This document shows positions 19,001-27,898 of a stretch of DNA of 64,000 nucleotides, piece by piece. Numbering within the stretch: position 1 is the stretch's first letter; the number at the start of each line of letters is the position of its first letter. The notes below the pieces were generated by a model that did no database searches, was not told the DNA's origin, and saw nothing but the letters and a program-made list of their open reading frames with translations. Position numbers and translations under genes: made by a program. Source of the DNA: Flagellimonas aequoris (GTDB lineage: Bacteria > Bacteroidota > Bacteroidia > Flavobacteriales > Flavobacteriaceae); contig NZ_QXFJ01000031.1 of NCBI RefSeq assembly GCF_003584165.1, forward strand, positions 272,726-336,725, written 5' to 3'.

Positions 19001-19132
19001 GGGGAGAATCTGATAACCTTCACTCGATACACTGGCTTTGATCCTGAAATAGGTGGAGATGTACTGGGAATAGACAGAGGATATTATCCACAGGCCAGAT
19101 CGGGAATGTTGGGCGTTAATTTACAATTCTAA
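16010..19132 (+). CDS. SusC/RagA-type TonB-dependent outer-membrane transporter
   Basis: This 1040-residue protein has a signal peptide (to VQAQ), a carboxypeptidase-regulatory-like domain (about 24-100, ITVRGMVKDDGGVPLPGAS), and the TonB-box-like DEIVVVGYGTQKK (about 104-116). A plug (ASSTIRVRGVTTLNNNEPLWVVDG region) and a 22-strand barrel end in LGVNLQF with a terminal Phe. It imports oligosaccharides released at the surface, powered by TonB. It opens a seven-gene operon with susD 10 bp downstream. The glycosidases point to a beta-glucan substrate. Confidence 0.97.
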   Translation: MKLTKSFVLCALSLMLSMYVQAQNITVRGMVKDDGGVPLPGASVIIKNTDKGTSTDFDGNFEIEAPSDGILVFSYIGYVPVEESVNGRSQISVTLNSDVNLLDEIVVVGYGTQKKSVVTGAISGVKESDLQDLPINRVEQSLQGRASGITIAANSGQPGSSSTIRVRGVTTLNNNEPLWVVDGVIVDAGGIGYLNQSDIASIEVLKDAASAAIYGSRAAAGVILVTTKSGKSGKLSVNYSGYTGMSAPARKLDLLNATQYASLRNEASVAGGGGILFPNPESYGKGTDWQELIFNNSAKRENHEVSISGGNEKSTFYASFGYLDQEGIVVSDISHYIRKNFRLNSTHKINDYLRFGQTFGYSNEKNAAIDGNTFYGGPLSSAVNLDPITPDIETDPAVLSGVPYVDDTGSLRPDLILAPNGYPYGISTLVGQEMTNPLAFTKTRLGNHTWADNFVGNAYVEVEPIKNLRVRSTFGGKLAYWGGQSFNPVAFLTSSFVTSQNSLSRNTNKGFGWNIENTASYTKEIGEHDFTALLGQGVYVDNITEGQSITYNNIPVNNYKDASFNFDIPTEQINANASTGVIHKVTSLFARLNYAYKEKYLFTGIVRRDGSSRFGSNNKFGVFPSFSLGWVADRENFWPENEIVNQLKIRGSYGVTGSDQIGDFRYLSTIGDGRNYAVGTGGSVTIGNSPDAPANPDLKWEETSQTNIGFDATLFHGLSLTFDWYLKKTTGILRDVPLPGYVGATGSPAGNVADMENRGIDLGMSYNKDFGDFGFSLSGNVSTVDNEVTFLGAGVDFLSGGTTVQASTFPITRTQVGQPVNSFYGFVTDGIFQNQAEIDAYANGEGVPMQPNAKPGDFRWKDVDGDGTITDNDRDFLGSSIPKVTFGINLNLNYKSFDLLVFAQGAAGNKIFQALRRLDIGSANYQTSALGRWTGEGTSNSFPRLTTNDTNKNFTNPSDFYLEDGDYLRFKTIQFGYTFPQDVMEKVGISKLRLYITGENLITFTRYTGFDPEIGGDVLGIDRGYYPQARSGMLGVNLQF

Positions 19133-19142
19133 AAAAAATATC

Positions 19143-20654
19143 ATGAAACTGAGAAACATAAATTATTTGGTTTTTGGTTCAATAATGGCTCTGGCATTTA
19201 CCTCTTGTAGTAAAGAGTATTTGGATGTGGAGCCCAAAGGGACCTACTTGGAAGAAAATTATTATAGCAATGAGACCCAGGCCTATTCCGGTTTGATCGC
19301 CATCTATGATGTTTTGGGAAAGGAATCCAGGGGATTTGAAAATATGGTGACCATGATGAACGCAGGTTCAGATGATCACTATGCAGGTGGGGGAGGTCCA
19401 GATGATGGTGCCGGGATCCATGCGTTCTCCAATTATTCGATTACAGCCTCCACTATTCCTGCGAGTTATTGGGGAGACTACTACCAGGGAATTTTTAGGG
19501 CCAATGTGCTAATTTCTAAACTCCCCGATATTCCAATGGGAGAAGCAAACAGGGCAAGGTTCACGGCAGAGGCCAAGGCGCTTCGGGGTTACTTTTATTT
19601 TCAATTGGTGCGTATGTTCGGAAATATACCATTGATTGTCGATCCCCTTCCCACTGCGGATATCTACAACGTGGAACAGGCATCCAAGGAAGCGGTATAT
19701 GCCCAAATAGAAACCGATTTGGAAGATGCGAAGAGCAGCTTGCCGGATATGGTAAATCTTACCACAGAAGCAGGCCGTTTTAGCAAAGGTGCTGTTCAGG
19801 CTCTATTGGGCAAGGTGTACCTTTATGATGGAAAAAATGCCCAGGCGGCTGATGAGCTTGCCGAGGTGAATGGAACACCAGGGGGAACCAGCAAATATGG
19901 ATACAGGTTGTTGGATAATTTTGCCGACCTGTGGGATTTTCAAAACACGTTCAACTCAGAATCCATATTGGAAACGACCAATACCAACCAAAGTAATGCG
20001 GATTGGGGTTTTTGGGGTTCTGGTGCCGATGAAGGCAACAGTATCAACATCATGGTTGGGCCACGTAGTTACGTAAGAAGTTCAGGGTCAACCGCTCCTG
20101 ATTTTGCTCCTGGTTGGAGCTTCAATGTGTTTACCCAAGGTTTCTATGATTTGATCAAGGACGACCCTAGGTTCGATGCAACCGTTGCTGATTTGAAAGC
20201 GTATGAAGAGGCGGACGAAATTGAATACCTGCACGGGGATCAGGACACGGGCTACTATCTAAGGAAATTCATGCCCTTGAACAGCGATGCCACAACAGGG
20301 GGCGGCGTTAAGGAACTCAATTACCAACAACATGTTTATATGATCCGTTTGGCGGACACTTATTTACTTGAGGCCGAAGCCTTAGGAGGATCTGGTGTAA
20401 GAGCGCAAGCCTTGTTGGATGCCGTAAGGGCACGGGTTGGATTGCCCTCCGTTCCGGTATCGACCCAGGCCATATGGAACGAACGCCGTTTGGAATTGGC
20501 GGGAGAAGGACATAGGTGGTTTGATTTGGTAAGAACTGGAAATGCTGCCTCAGCACTTTCTAACAGAGGTTTTACAGCGGGAAAAAATGAAGTGCTGCCC
20601 ATACCATTACGGGAAATGGAGAATACTTTGATTGTCCAAAACCCTAACTATTGA
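19143..20654 (+). CDS. SusD/RagB-type surface glycan-binding lipoprotein
   Basis: This 503-residue protein has a lipobox (LAFTSCSKEYL), a SusD-type helical TPR scaffold (ARFTAEAKALRGYFYFQLVRMFG near residue 140) and the conserved C terminus (RRLELAGEGHRWFDLVRTG … NEVLPIPLREMENT…NPNY). It sits as a lid on the SusC barrel and delivers glycan chains. It is 10 bp downstream of susC and effectively inseparable from it. The next lipoprotein starts 23 bp later. Confidence 0.97.
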   Translation: MKLRNINYLVFGSIMALAFTSCSKEYLDVEPKGTYLEENYYSNETQAYSGLIAIYDVLGKESRGFENMVTMMNAGSDDHYAGGGGPDDGAGIHAFSNYSITASTIPASYWGDYYQGIFRANVLISKLPDIPMGEANRARFTAEAKALRGYFYFQLVRMFGNIPLIVDPLPTADIYNVEQASKEAVYAQIETDLEDAKSSLPDMVNLTTEAGRFSKGAVQALLGKVYLYDGKNAQAADELAEVNGTPGGTSKYGYRLLDNFADLWDFQNTFNSESILETTNTNQSNADWGFWGSGADEGNSINIMVGPRSYVRSSGSTAPDFAPGWSFNVFTQGFYDLIKDDPRFDATVADLKAYEEADEIEYLHGDQDTGYYLRKFMPLNSDATTGGGVKELNYQQHVYMIRLADTYLLEAEALGGSGVRAQALLDAVRARVGLPSVPVSTQAIWNERRLELAGEGHRWFDLVRTGNAASALSNRGFTAGKNEVLPIPLREMENTLIVQNPNY

Positions 20655-20677
20655 TAAACGATAAAAATAGATTTGTC

Positions 20678-21529
20678 ATGATATTTAAGAAAACTAAATA
20701 TAGATCGGTTGTACTTGGAGTGCTGGGCATGGTTATGCTGGCTGGTTGCCAACCAGAGGATTCTTTTGAGAACAATGGGCTGACCGACCCGAATTTGGAT
20801 GCTTCTTTCACCATTACACCGGTGAGTGGAACAGCGAACAGGTATGTTTTGGAGGCACAAAACTTAAATTATATTTTCTCAAAATGGGATATCGGTGAAG
20901 GTATCTACCAAGGAAAATCAACAGAGGAGATTTTTTTACCCGATGCCGGCACCTATAACATAACCCACATAGCCATTGGTAGGGGAGGAGAGAGCAAAAG
21001 CGCTTCCCAAGAATTGGTGGTTCCAGAATCGGACCCTAATGCAGGTAACCTTGTGGTCGGTGGTAAGTTTGAAACAGACGAGGATATTGCCCAATGGACC
21101 ATTCTGAATATCAGTGCATCAGGAGCCAGTTGGACGTTTGATTCAGGTTCGGCTACCATAACAGCAAGTGATTGGAACCAACAAGGGATCTTTCAGGCCA
21201 TCGAAGTACAGGGTGGTAAAAACTACGCTGTGGATATGAATGTCCAAGGGGAAGGTTCCGTTGATACTTGGTTTGAAGTATATGTTTCCACTACAGCCCC
21301 TGTTCAGCTTAACGATTATTCCGCTGATGGTACCAGAATTGGGTTGAATACTTGGAATGGTTGTGGGGGGACCCCATTCAGTGGCAAGCTGTCTCAACTT
21401 AGCTGTGCAGGGAGTGGCAATGTGGTAAGCTTTGACGAGGATACCACCATTTATTTGGTAATAAAATGTGGCGGAGGAAACGTTGGAGCCATAACCATTG
21501 ATAACGTAGAGTTAAGGGGAACCAATTAA
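20678..21529 (+). CDS. PKD-like surface glycan-binding lipoprotein (SusE-position)
   Basis: I start at ATG 20678 (MIFKKTKYRSVVLGVLGMVM…) because it gives a normal lipoprotein signal with lipobox LAGC. The frame extends nine codons further upstream. The 283-residue protein has a PKD/Ig-like domain (about 30-115) and then a jelly-roll, carbohydrate-binding-like domain (GNLVVGGKFETDEDIAQWT… to AITIDNVELRGTN). This position after SusD normally holds a surface glycan-binding protein that retains polysaccharide for the enzymes. Sequence varies greatly between loci, so the binding specificity is inferred from neighbours only. Confidence 0.82.
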   Translation: MIFKKTKYRSVVLGVLGMVMLAGCQPEDSFENNGLTDPNLDASFTITPVSGTANRYVLEAQNLNYIFSKWDIGEGIYQGKSTEEIFLPDAGTYNITHIAIGRGGESKSASQELVVPESDPNAGNLVVGGKFETDEDIAQWTILNISASGASWTFDSGSATITASDWNQQGIFQAIEVQGGKNYAVDMNVQGEGSVDTWFEVYVSTTAPVQLNDYSADGTRIGLNTWNGCGGTPFSGKLSQLSCAGSGNVVSFDEDTTIYLVIKCGGGNVGAITIDNVELRGTN

Positions 21530-21574
21530 AAGAAAGTTAGTTAATTTAGTTTTGAGTTAGATTTTTTTAAGTTC

Positions 21575-21605
21575 ATAGCCCATGGTATGCTGAACCATGG
21601 GCTAT
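21575..21605 (+). terminator. Perfect 12-bp intra-operon hairpin (attenuator or RNA-processing site)
   Basis: ATAGCCCATGGT (21575-21586), 7-nt loop, ACCATGGGCTAT (21594-21605). Only a short TT follows, not a full T-run, so it may be a leaky terminator or an mRNA stabiliser. It separates the SusCD/binding-protein genes from the enzyme genes. Confidence 0.6.
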
Positions 21606-21638
21606 TTAAACATGCCGGTCTTTGCCGGCCCCAATGCC

Positions 21639-23126
21639 ATGAAATTTACCCCCGTTTACATTTTTTCTTTTTTATGTTTCCTAAGTATTTCTTGTGATGA
21701 TACCGTAAAGAGCAGTACATCCTCCGATACTGCAGAGGAAGAGGCCATAGATTTTTCCGCCAAGGGAAAACCAATAACCATTTACACCACTGCCGATAGC
21801 ACTGCTCTTCGGCTTGCCGTTTCTGAAGGTCCTGTATTCTCAGACGCTGAGCAACCCTTGGAAAAAGAGGTTTCGGTATTTGTGGAACCTAAAAAAATGT
21901 TTCAGACCATTTTGGGAATTGGCGGGGCCATTACCGATGCCAGTGCAGAAACGTTTGCGAAGTTGGATGCTACAAAACAAGAAGAGCTGTTGGATGCCTA
22001 TTATGGCAAGGACAAAGGTCTGGGCTACACGTTGCTGAGGACCAATATCCACAGTTGCGATTTTAGCAGTGGAAGTTACACATACATACAAGAAGGGGAT
22101 TCTGCTTTGACCTCCTTCTCCATAGCCCATGATCAGGAATTCCGTATCCCGATGATCAAGAAAGCCTTGTCAAGGGCAGGTGGGGCTTTGGTAACCTATG
22201 TTTCCCCATGGAGTCCACCGGCTTTTATGAAAAGCAATAAAAATATGCTGCAGGGAGGCACTTTGTTGCCCGAATACTACCAATCTTGGGCCAATTACTT
22301 TGTAAAGTTCATTCAGGCCTATGAGGAAGAGAATATTCCCATTTGGGGGTTGACGGTTCAAAATGAACCAATGGCGAAACAAACCTGGGAGTCCTGTATT
22401 TTCACTTCGGAGGCAGAAAGGGATTTTGTGAAGAACTATTTGGGCCCAACCTTGGAAAAAAGTGGATTGGCCGAAAAGAATATTGTGGTCTGGGACCACA
22501 ACAGGGATTTGATGAATCAGAGGGCCAATGTCATTTTTGGTGATCCTGAAGCATCAAAATATATATGGGGAATGGGATTCCACTGGTATGAGGATTGGTC
22601 CGGTGGAGATCAACTATATGAAAATGTGGGAAAGGTGCAAGAGAGCTACCCCTCAAAGAATTTATTGTTCACCGAAGGTTGTAATGACCGTTTTGATGCC
22701 GCGAGATATCAGTTTTGGCCACACGCAGAGCGCTATGGCAAAAGCATGATCAATGATTTTAATAATGGAACCGTCGGTTGGACCGATTGGAACATCCTTT
22801 TGGATGAAAATGGAGGCCCCAACCATGTGGGCAATTTTTGTTTTGCCCCGATTCATGCGGATACCCGAACAGGGGAGCTGATCTATACGCCATCATACTA
22901 CTATATTGGACACTTCTCAAAATTTGTTAGGCCGCAGGCAAAAAGAGTGGCAACAGCAGTGAGCAGAAGTACGTTGCTCAGTGCCTCCTTTTTGAATCCC
23001 GATGGTAAAATGGCCACCGTGGTGATGAATCAAACTGATAGCCCCATTTCATATAATCTATACGTAGGCGACCAAAAAACAAGGATTGATATTCCTGCAC
23101 ATGCCATTCAAACGGTTGTCTATTAA
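21639..23126 (+). CDS. GH30-family glycosidase (lipoprotein), first copy
   Basis: Start ATG 21639 gives MKFTPVYIFSFLCFLSISC, a lipoprotein signal; an earlier in-frame ATG lies inside the hairpin at 21575 and is unlikely. The 495-residue protein has the GH30 (beta/alpha)8 barrel with N-terminal GIGGAITDASAETF, acid/base Glu in VQNEPM (near residue 242), the nucleophile Glu in LLFTEGCND (near 345), and the side beta domain. Bacterial GH30 enzymes include beta-1,6-glucanases and beta-glucosidases. Within this locus, removal of beta-1,6 side chains from laminarin-like glucan is the best guess. The subfamily was not assigned. Confidence 0.92.
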   Translation: MKFTPVYIFSFLCFLSISCDDTVKSSTSSDTAEEEAIDFSAKGKPITIYTTADSTALRLAVSEGPVFSDAEQPLEKEVSVFVEPKKMFQTILGIGGAITDASAETFAKLDATKQEELLDAYYGKDKGLGYTLLRTNIHSCDFSSGSYTYIQEGDSALTSFSIAHDQEFRIPMIKKALSRAGGALVTYVSPWSPPAFMKSNKNMLQGGTLLPEYYQSWANYFVKFIQAYEEENIPIWGLTVQNEPMAKQTWESCIFTSEAERDFVKNYLGPTLEKSGLAEKNIVVWDHNRDLMNQRANVIFGDPEASKYIWGMGFHWYEDWSGGDQLYENVGKVQESYPSKNLLFTEGCNDRFDAARYQFWPHAERYGKSMINDFNNGTVGWTDWNILLDENGGPNHVGNFCFAPIHADTRTGELIYTPSYYYIGHFSKFVRPQAKRVATAVSRSTLLSASFLNPDGKMATVVMNQTDSPISYNLYVGDQKTRIDIPAHAIQTVVY

Positions 23127-23150
23127 TTAAATAGAAAGAAATTGTTGTTC

Positions 23151-24626
23151 ATGAACACAAAAAATATATTGATTGCCGCATCCTTTGCGATAGGATTGTT
23201 GCTGGTGCATTGTTCATCTTCTACTGATGATGGTGGTTCGGATAGCCCAACACCAAACCCTCCAAACACAGGGACACCGCCTACCGTTTCGGAATCCGTG
23301 GATGTTTGGTTGACCAAGCCGGACAAAAGTGTATTGCTGACGAAACAGGCGAACGCCCTGCCGTTCGGTACCAATCCCAACAACTATCCAAATATTGAGG
23401 TAAATCCATCTTTGACCTATCAAACTATCGACGGTTTCGGGTTTACATTGACAGGGGGTAGTGCGGAGGTCATCAACCAATTAAGTACTGGTGATAGGAA
23501 CGAGTTGCTGCAAGAATTGTTCGGTACCTCGGAAAACGATATATCCATCAGTTACGTCAGGGTAAGTATCGGCGCATCCGACCTGAATGCCGGACCCTTC
23601 ACCTATGATGATATGCCAGATGGCGAGACGGATGAATCACTCGATAATTTTAGCCTGGACCAGGATAGAGAAGGTGTCATTACGGTTCTTAAAGAGATTT
23701 TGGAAATAAGCCCTAATATCAAAATATTAGGTTCTCCATGGTCTGCCCCGGTTTGGATGAAGGACAACGGCAGTTTTGTTGGTGGAAGCCTTAAGCCTGA
23801 ATATTACGGAGTGTATGCCCAATATTTTGTGAAATATATTCAAGCAATGGAGGCAGAAGGCATAACCATTGATGCCATCACCATTCAGAATGAGCCCATG
23901 CATGATGGGAACAATCCCAGTATGGTCATGACGGCTGAGGAACAGGCCGAATTCATCAAGAATCACCTTGGTCCTGCATTTGAGGAGGCAAATATTTCAA
24001 CCAAGATCATTGTTTGGGACCATAACTGTGACAATCCACAATATCCCATTACGGTACTGAGCGATCCAGATGCTTACCCTTATGTGGATGGTTCCGCTTT
24101 TCACCTGTACAATGGGGACATCAGTGCACTTTCTACGGTACACAACTCATTTCCAGAGAAGAATCTTTATTTTACCGAGCAGTACACCTCTTCCAATGGC
24201 TCTTTTGACGGGGATTTGAAGTGGCATGTGAAAAATGTGATCATAGGGTCCATGCGCAACTGGAGCCGAAATGCCCTGGAATGGAACTTGGCTAATGATG
24301 AAAGCTTTGGTCCGCACACGGATGGCGGTTGTTCCATCTGTAAAGGAGGGTTGACCATAAGTTCCGGAGGTAATATCACCAGAAATGTGGGGTATTATAT
24401 TGTGGCCCACGCTTCAAAGTTTGTACCACAAGGGTCCACCCGAATTTCTTCCAATATTTCTGGAAACCTTCAAAACGTTGCCTTCAAAACACCTGATGAT
24501 AATATAGTCCTCCTTGTAGAAAATGATGGGGATGCTTTGGAATCTTTCAACATTAAATATAAGAACGAATGGACCTCCACTTCACTGAGTCCTGGTGCGG
24601 TCGCTACCTATATTTGGAAACAATAA
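23151..24626 (+). CDS. GH30-family glycosidase (lipoprotein), second copy
   Basis: The start at ATG 23151 (MNTKNILIAASFAIG…) gives a lipobox at VHC; an ATG three codons earlier is less typical. The 491-residue protein has a Ser/Pro/Thr linker (about 25-50) that tethers the catalytic barrel to the membrane. Motifs are YQTIDGFGFTLTGGSAEV, acid/base Glu in IQNEPM (near 248) and nucleophile Glu in LYFTEQYTS (near 343). It is clearly homologous to the preceding gene but diverged, so the pair probably splits endo- and exo- or chain-length roles. It begins 24 bp after the first GH30 and ends 1 bp before the GH5 start. Confidence 0.92.
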   Translation: MNTKNILIAASFAIGLLLVHCSSSTDDGGSDSPTPNPPNTGTPPTVSESVDVWLTKPDKSVLLTKQANALPFGTNPNNYPNIEVNPSLTYQTIDGFGFTLTGGSAEVINQLSTGDRNELLQELFGTSENDISISYVRVSIGASDLNAGPFTYDDMPDGETDESLDNFSLDQDREGVITVLKEILEISPNIKILGSPWSAPVWMKDNGSFVGGSLKPEYYGVYAQYFVKYIQAMEAEGITIDAITIQNEPMHDGNNPSMVMTAEEQAEFIKNHLGPAFEEANISTKIIVWDHNCDNPQYPITVLSDPDAYPYVDGSAFHLYNGDISALSTVHNSFPEKNLYFTEQYTSSNGSFDGDLKWHVKNVIIGSMRNWSRNALEWNLANDESFGPHTDGGCSICKGGLTISSGGNITRNVGYYIVAHASKFVPQGSTRISSNISGNLQNVAFKTPDDNIVLLVENDGDALESFNIKYKNEWTSTSLSPGAVATYIWKQ

Positions 24627-24627
24627 A

Positions 24628-26376
24628 ATGGACAACCTCATGAAAAAAATACTATTCCTTTTAACCATTCTTATAAGTTCAACAGTATTCGGTCAAGGCT
24701 TTTTGCATACCGATGGACAAAAAATCGTTGACGGCCAAGGCAACAATGTGCTCCTTAGGGGTCTCGGTCTGGGCGGTTGGATGGTACAGGAGGGGTATAT
24801 GTTGCAAACAGCTGGTTTTGCTGGGCCACAGCACTCCATCAAACAAAAGATAACGGAACTCATTGGCAAGAGAAATACTGAGGAGTTCTATGAGGCCTAT
24901 TTGGCGAATGGGATTACCAAACGTGACATAGATTCACTAAAAGCTTGGGGATTCAATTCCGTTAGGTTGCCCATGCACTACAACCTGTACACCCCACCTA
25001 TTGAAGAAGAAAAGGATGGAACAAATACATGGTTGGAAAAAGGATTCATCATGACCGACAATCTTTTGAAATGGTGTGCGGATAACGAGATGTACCTTAT
25101 CCTTGATTTACATGCAGCCCCGGGAGGACAAGGCCATGATGCCAATATCTCGGATTATGACGACACAAAACCTTCCCTTTGGGAAAGTGAGGCGAACAAA
25201 CAAAAAATGATTGCTTTTTGGGAAAAGATGGCCGAACGATACAAGGACAGCCCATGGATGGGTGGCTACGACATCATTAACGAGCCCAACTGGAACTTTG
25301 AAGGCGAAAACCCCAATGGATGTGATGAAATGAACAATGCCCCATTGCGCCAATTGATGGTGGATATTACCACGGCTATCCGAAAAATAGATAAGGACCA
25401 CATCATCATCATTGAAGGGAATTGTTGGGGAAACAATTACAATGGTGTTTTTCCTCTTTGGGACGACAATCTGGTCATAAGCTTCCACAAGTATTGGAAT
25501 TTCAACACCACGGCATCCATTCAACAAGTACTGGATTATAGGGAAAAGTACAATGCGCCGATTTGGCTGGGAGAGAGTGGGGAAAATTCCAATGTCTGGT
25601 TCAAGGATGTTTTATCGTTGATGGAATCCCATAACATTGGCTGGGCATTTTGGCCCATGAAAAAGGTGGAAAATATTGCAGGCGTTACATCGGTCACCAA
25701 AAACCCTGGGTATGAAACGCTTTTGAACTATTGGCAGAATGGAGGAAAAAAGCCATCCGTTGAGTATGCAAAAAATGCCTTGATGCAGTTGGCCGAGAAC
25801 TATAAAATGGAAAATGTGACCGTTAAGCCCGGCGTTGTGGATGCCATGTTCAGACAGGTACACACTTTTGAGACCAAAGCCTACAAAAAGCATGCAATTC
25901 CTGGTCTCATCTATGCCACAGAGTATGATATGGGCACCAACAATTATGCATACAAAGATGCCGATTATATCAATTATAGGGTAAGTACCGGGGAACAGTG
26001 GGCATGGAACAAAGGCCGTAAAATGCGGAACGATGGGGTGGACATCCAAAACTGTGCAGACAGCAATAGCAATGGCTACGAAGTTTTTGATATACAGGAT
26101 GGGGAATGGTTGCTGTTCACAGTAAATGTTAAGGAATCTGGCACCTATAATATGAACGTGAGATATTCTGGCTTGGAGGGGAAGGGAAAAATTTCCCTAA
26201 AAGTTAACGGGGAAACTGTATCGGGCAGTTTGGAGTTGGATGCCACAGGAAATGAAACTTCATACAAAACAGCTATCTTATCTGGTGTTGATTTAAAAGA
26301 AGGTGTCCACAAGCTAAAAGTGATGTTCGAAAAGGGAGGGTTCGATCTAAATTATATTGAATTCATAAATAACTAA
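24628..26376 (+). CDS. GH5 glycosidase with C-terminal CBM6-like module
   Basis: Starts at ATG 24628 or 24640; both give a signal peptide ending VFGQ, and the frame reaches further upstream into the previous gene. The 582-residue protein has the GH5 barrel (LRGLGLGGWMVQEG at the start, SVRLPMHY, the acid/base Glu in YDIINEPNW near 218 and the nucleophile in WLGESGEN near 315). A linker and a beta-sandwich resembling CBM6 (about 440-582, GEWLLFTVNVKESGTYNMNV … DLNYIEF) follow. Lacking a lipobox, it should be secreted or periplasmic. Within this locus a beta-1,3- or beta-1,6-glucanase/glucosidase role is likely. Confidence 0.9.
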   Translation: MDNLMKKILFLLTILISSTVFGQGFLHTDGQKIVDGQGNNVLLRGLGLGGWMVQEGYMLQTAGFAGPQHSIKQKITELIGKRNTEEFYEAYLANGITKRDIDSLKAWGFNSVRLPMHYNLYTPPIEEEKDGTNTWLEKGFIMTDNLLKWCADNEMYLILDLHAAPGGQGHDANISDYDDTKPSLWESEANKQKMIAFWEKMAERYKDSPWMGGYDIINEPNWNFEGENPNGCDEMNNAPLRQLMVDITTAIRKIDKDHIIIIEGNCWGNNYNGVFPLWDDNLVISFHKYWNFNTTASIQQVLDYREKYNAPIWLGESGENSNVWFKDVLSLMESHNIGWAFWPMKKVENIAGVTSVTKNPGYETLLNYWQNGGKKPSVEYAKNALMQLAENYKMENVTVKPGVVDAMFRQVHTFETKAYKKHAIPGLIYATEYDMGTNNYAYKDADYINYRVSTGEQWAWNKGRKMRNDGVDIQNCADSNSNGYEVFDIQDGEWLLFTVNVKESGTYNMNVRYSGLEGKGKISLKVNGETVSGSLELDATGNETSYKTAILSGVDLKEGVHKLKVMFEKGGFDLNYIEFINN

Positions 26377-26391
26377 ACATATGCAAGTGCC

Positions 26392-27708
26392 ATGGTACGA
26401 ATAAACTGTATGCTGTTTTTGTTCATGGTTCTGATTCTTTCGTGTAGTGGGGATACGACAGATCAAGGCCCTGTCAACAATTTAAAGCCTTCCAATCTAT
26501 CCATTGACGTCGAAATTGCGGGGCAATCCAGTGAAAATCCTAATGGGGATGGTAGTGGAGAGGTCAATCTTACCTTTCAGGCGGCCAATGCAACACTATA
26601 CAAGATACTTATCGAAGGTCAACTTAAGGAATCTACCTCCAATACCTTGTCCTATACCTTTACTGACGAAGGCACCCATGATTATAGCATAGTGGTATCG
26701 GCCTATAACCAAGGACAATTTATAAGCAAGACCATTTCCGTTACGGTTTATGTTGAAGAACTTATAGGGCTGATATGGTCCGATGAGTTCAACAACAGAA
26801 GTCTTGACCTCAACAAATGGAACTATGAAACGGGTACTGGGGTCAACGGGGATTGGGGAACCGGACAATTGGATCGTGCAACCGATAGATCTGAAAATAT
26901 CAGCTTTCAAAATGGGATCATAGATGCAGATGGAGGTTGCTTGGTGATTACTACACGCGATGAAACCTTTATGGACCGGGAATATACCAGTGGGAGGATC
27001 AATACCAGGGACAAAGGTTCTTGGGGACCTGGGCATCGAATAGTGGCTCGGGTCAAAGCCAGTGGTGTCAGGCATCAAGGGCAGGGTTTTGCCTTTTGGA
27101 TGATGCCCCAGGAAAAACCTGTTACAGTGGATGCCATCATGTGGCCCCAAGGCGGTGAAATTGATATTATGGAGTATGTAGGTTCCATACCTTACCACAA
27201 TTTGGGAACCGTCCATTATGCTTGGGAGTGGCAGAACAACCAATACCAAGATTGGAACCATGGGCACTTGGGTGGATATTATAGTTACGAAACCCAACAG
27301 ACACCCAATCCCGAAGAGCCTGGCTACGGAAATTTCCCGCCTCCAGAAAATGACCCCAACGCGGGAAGTTCGGGATTTCACGAATACGGCATAGATTGGT
27401 ATGATGACCGGATAGAGTTCTTTGTGGACGATAGTATTTACCATATCCACTATTTAAAAGATGGTGGTGCATATACCGTGGATGGACAGGATGAAAAATC
27501 TGTGGAACTGGTCGATGGGCGTAGGGTTACCATTTCCGAGTATTCCAACCATTTTGATGAATGGCATCCTTTTGAGCATAAAATGTACGCCATTCTTAGC
27601 GCAGGGGTGGGGGGCAGTGATTATACCTACGGCGGCCCTATTGTACCGGAAGCCCAGTTTCCATGCTCGGTATACATTGATTGGGTAAGGGTCTACAAAA
27701 TGGAATAG
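26392..27708 (+). CDS. GH16 endo-beta-1,3-glucanase (laminarinase-like) lipoprotein
   Basis: This 438-residue protein has a lipobox (LILSC), a PKD-like domain (about 30-122) and a GH16 jelly-roll domain from about residue 130. The catalytic signature GGEIDIMEYVG (about 255-265) has the nucleophile and acid/base glutamates in ExDxxE spacing, with one extra residue as in laminarinases. WSDEFN opens the domain and WVRVYKM closes it. It should cut beta-1,3-glucan at the surface to make oligosaccharides for SusCD. It is the last gene of the operon, and a terminator-like hairpin lies at 27855. Confidence 0.93.
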   Translation: MVRINCMLFLFMVLILSCSGDTTDQGPVNNLKPSNLSIDVEIAGQSSENPNGDGSGEVNLTFQAANATLYKILIEGQLKESTSNTLSYTFTDEGTHDYSIVVSAYNQGQFISKTISVTVYVEELIGLIWSDEFNNRSLDLNKWNYETGTGVNGDWGTGQLDRATDRSENISFQNGIIDADGGCLVITTRDETFMDREYTSGRINTRDKGSWGPGHRIVARVKASGVRHQGQGFAFWMMPQEKPVTVDAIMWPQGGEIDIMEYVGSIPYHNLGTVHYAWEWQNNQYQDWNHGHLGGYYSYETQQTPNPEEPGYGNFPPPENDPNAGSSGFHEYGIDWYDDRIEFFVDDSIYHIHYLKDGGAYTVDGQDEKSVELVDGRRVTISEYSNHFDEWHPFEHKMYAILSAGVGGSDYTYGGPIVPEAQFPCSVYIDWVRVYKME

Positions 27709-27854
27709 ATCTAAAAAAAATTTCTTGGTATTTTCAATCGTCACGTAAACCTTCTATAATGATATGTCCGTATGGGTTTATAGAATAAAAAGTTGGCAAC
27801 CTTTAAGTCTGTAAAACGGTTCGGAGACCATCAAGCAAAAAGGCCTAAAAAAAC

Positions 27855-27898
27855 AAAACCTTGATTAATCTGTGATTGTCAAGGTTTTAATTTTTTTT
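27855..27898 (+). terminator. Hairpin terminator after the PUL, similar to the tRNA-Lys terminator
   Basis: AAAACCTTG (27855-27863) pairs with CAAGGTTTT (27880-27888), with inner AATC/GATT pairing, then a run of eight T. Arms and inner stem closely resemble the hairpin beside tRNA-Lys at 45472-45504. Confidence 0.75.

Noticed and set aside
16010..27708. PUL as part of the tRNA-Lys island
   Set aside because: The tRNA-like copy and broken hemerythrin gene mark the edge to the right of the PUL terminator, so the PUL appears to be outside.
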